Source: an uncultured Spirochaetaceae bacterium
Lineage (GTDB): Bacteria > Spirochaetota > Spirochaetia > Sphaerochaetales > Sphaerochaetaceae
Assembly: GCA_900321635.1 (NCBI GenBank)
Contig: ONWV01000011.1
Location: forward strand, 1 to 32,832
DNA: 32,832 nucleotides
Direction: 5' to 3'
The notes beneath the pieces were generated by a model. It worked only from the letters and a program-made list of their open reading frames with translations, made no database searches and was not told the origin of the DNA. The first letter of the stretch is position 1; every line of letters starts with the position of its first letter. The translations under genes and the position numbers were made by a program. Positions 32,529 through 32,832 of this stretch are shown here, one piece after another.

Positions 32529-32601
32529 TCGGGGCGAAAGGACTCGAACCTTCGATATCCTGCTCCCAAAGCAGGCGCCATAGCCGCTAGGCAACGCCCC
32601 G
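32529..32601 (-). tRNA. tRNA-Pro (anticodon UGG)
   Basis: On the minus strand the acceptor CGGGGCG pairs fully with CGCCCCG and A73 is at 32529. The D stem is GCC/GGC, the anticodon stem CCTGC/GCAGG with loop TTTGGGA (anticodon TGG) and the T arm GAAGG-TTCGAGT-CCTTT. The C1-G72 pair is characteristic of bacterial tRNA-Pro. CCA is not encoded. Two partial copies of its 3' end lie to the left. Confidence 0.93.
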
Positions 32602-32612
32602 GTGCACAATGG

Positions 32613-32641
32613 AGTATATGCAATTGACATAATAAGGTCAA
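32613..32641 (-). promoter_or_regulatory. tRNA-Pro promoter
   Basis: Minus-strand TTGACC (32641-32636), 17-bp spacer, TATACT (32618-32613) directly before the tRNA; a strong sigma-70 match. Confidence 0.8.
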
Positions 32642-32659
32642 GGATATAGGTTTCAACCA

Positions 32660-32832
32660 ATGAGGCAACAAATTCTTGAGTTCTACAACATTCTGGAGGG
32701 TGTTTCTCCCAAAGAAATCAGTTTTCTGGAGCGTCGCAATCCGTTTCAGTTTCTGGTAAGTGTGATACTCAGCGCGCAGACTACGGATGCCATGGTCAAT
32801 CAGGTGACACCTGAGCTTTTCAGATGCTATCC
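32660..32832 (+). CDS. nth: Endonuclease III, N-terminal fragment
   Basis: The frame from ATG 32660 runs off the window after 57 codons. NPFQFLVSVILSAQTTDAMV followed by NQVTPELF is the N-terminal signature of endonuclease III, a base-excision glycosylase/lyase for oxidised pyrimidines. The catalytic Lys, Asp and iron-sulphur cysteines lie beyond the window. No clear Shine-Dalgarno precedes the ATG. It is divergent from tRNA-Pro, so the two promoters share the short gap. Confidence 0.9.
   Translation, partial: MRQQILEFYNILEGVSPKEISFLERRNPFQFLVSVILSAQTTDAMVNQVTPELFRCY

Noticed and set aside
32288-32671. Minus-strand frames across tRNA-Pro and its downstream segment as protein genes
   Set aside because: They read through the tRNA and its terminator; coding is unlikely.

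Overview
The window is a chromosomal segment of a bacterium with mid-range GC, probably a host-associated spirochaete of the Treponema/Sphaerochaeta type. This placement is an inference. It rests on the order rplU-rpmA-obgE-nadD-yqeK-lipoprotein-rsfS, the spirochaete/protist-like phosphofructokinase, the seven-helix LuxR regulator and the BspA-like lipoprotein with HWH modules. No rRNA gene is present to settle it.

Layout. 1-3529 (+) is the ribosome-assembly/NAD cluster. 3530-5971 (-) holds an N-acyl-D-amino-acid deacylase behind a Fic-fold protein with a broken active-site motif. 6094-8279 (+) is an OmpR-type two-component pair. 8276-13422 is a threonine/aspartate-family block: a ThrR/PheB-like ACT regulator, thrC and thrH leftward, hom and lysC rightward. 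thrH may stand in for a homoserine kinase gene. 13498-16422 holds an unrecognised protein, a hyperacidic protein divergent from a lipoprotein, and a cobalamin adenosyltransferase. 16618-19411 is a tight three-gene operon: RloA-like ATPase, RloB-like protein and a 7TM-LuxR regulator. Both Rlo-like proteins lack residues expected for catalysis. 19519-23562 is an aminoacyl-tRNA synthetase operon (gltX, glyS, tyrS). 23607-25932 holds mntP, an OGG-type glycosylase, a YhcH/NanQ-like protein and a Cys-rich membrane protein.

From 26011 onward the window turns accessory. tRNA-Arg(UCU) is followed by two extra copies of its own 3' end. A repeat element built from 9-nt units occurs twice in opposite orientation (about 26356-26639 and 30132-30550) around pfkA, a Cof-type phosphatase and an epimerase. 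Next to the second copy lies what I read as a complete type I toxin-antitoxin locus: a 26-residue hydrophobic peptide with a very strong Shine-Dalgarno, a bidirectional terminator overlapping its stop, and a convergent promoter for an antisense RNA. It is too short to be found as an ordinary ORF. A BspA-like lipoprotein gene then sits in an AT-rich islet bounded by 28-bp direct repeats and by copies of the 3' end of tRNA-Pro(UGG), whose intact gene is at 32529-32601. The window ends in the start of nth.

The most interesting signals are the toxin-antitoxin locus, the inverted pair of 9-nt repeat elements, the duplicated tRNA 3' ends at two different tRNAs, and the apparently repurposed RloAB pair.
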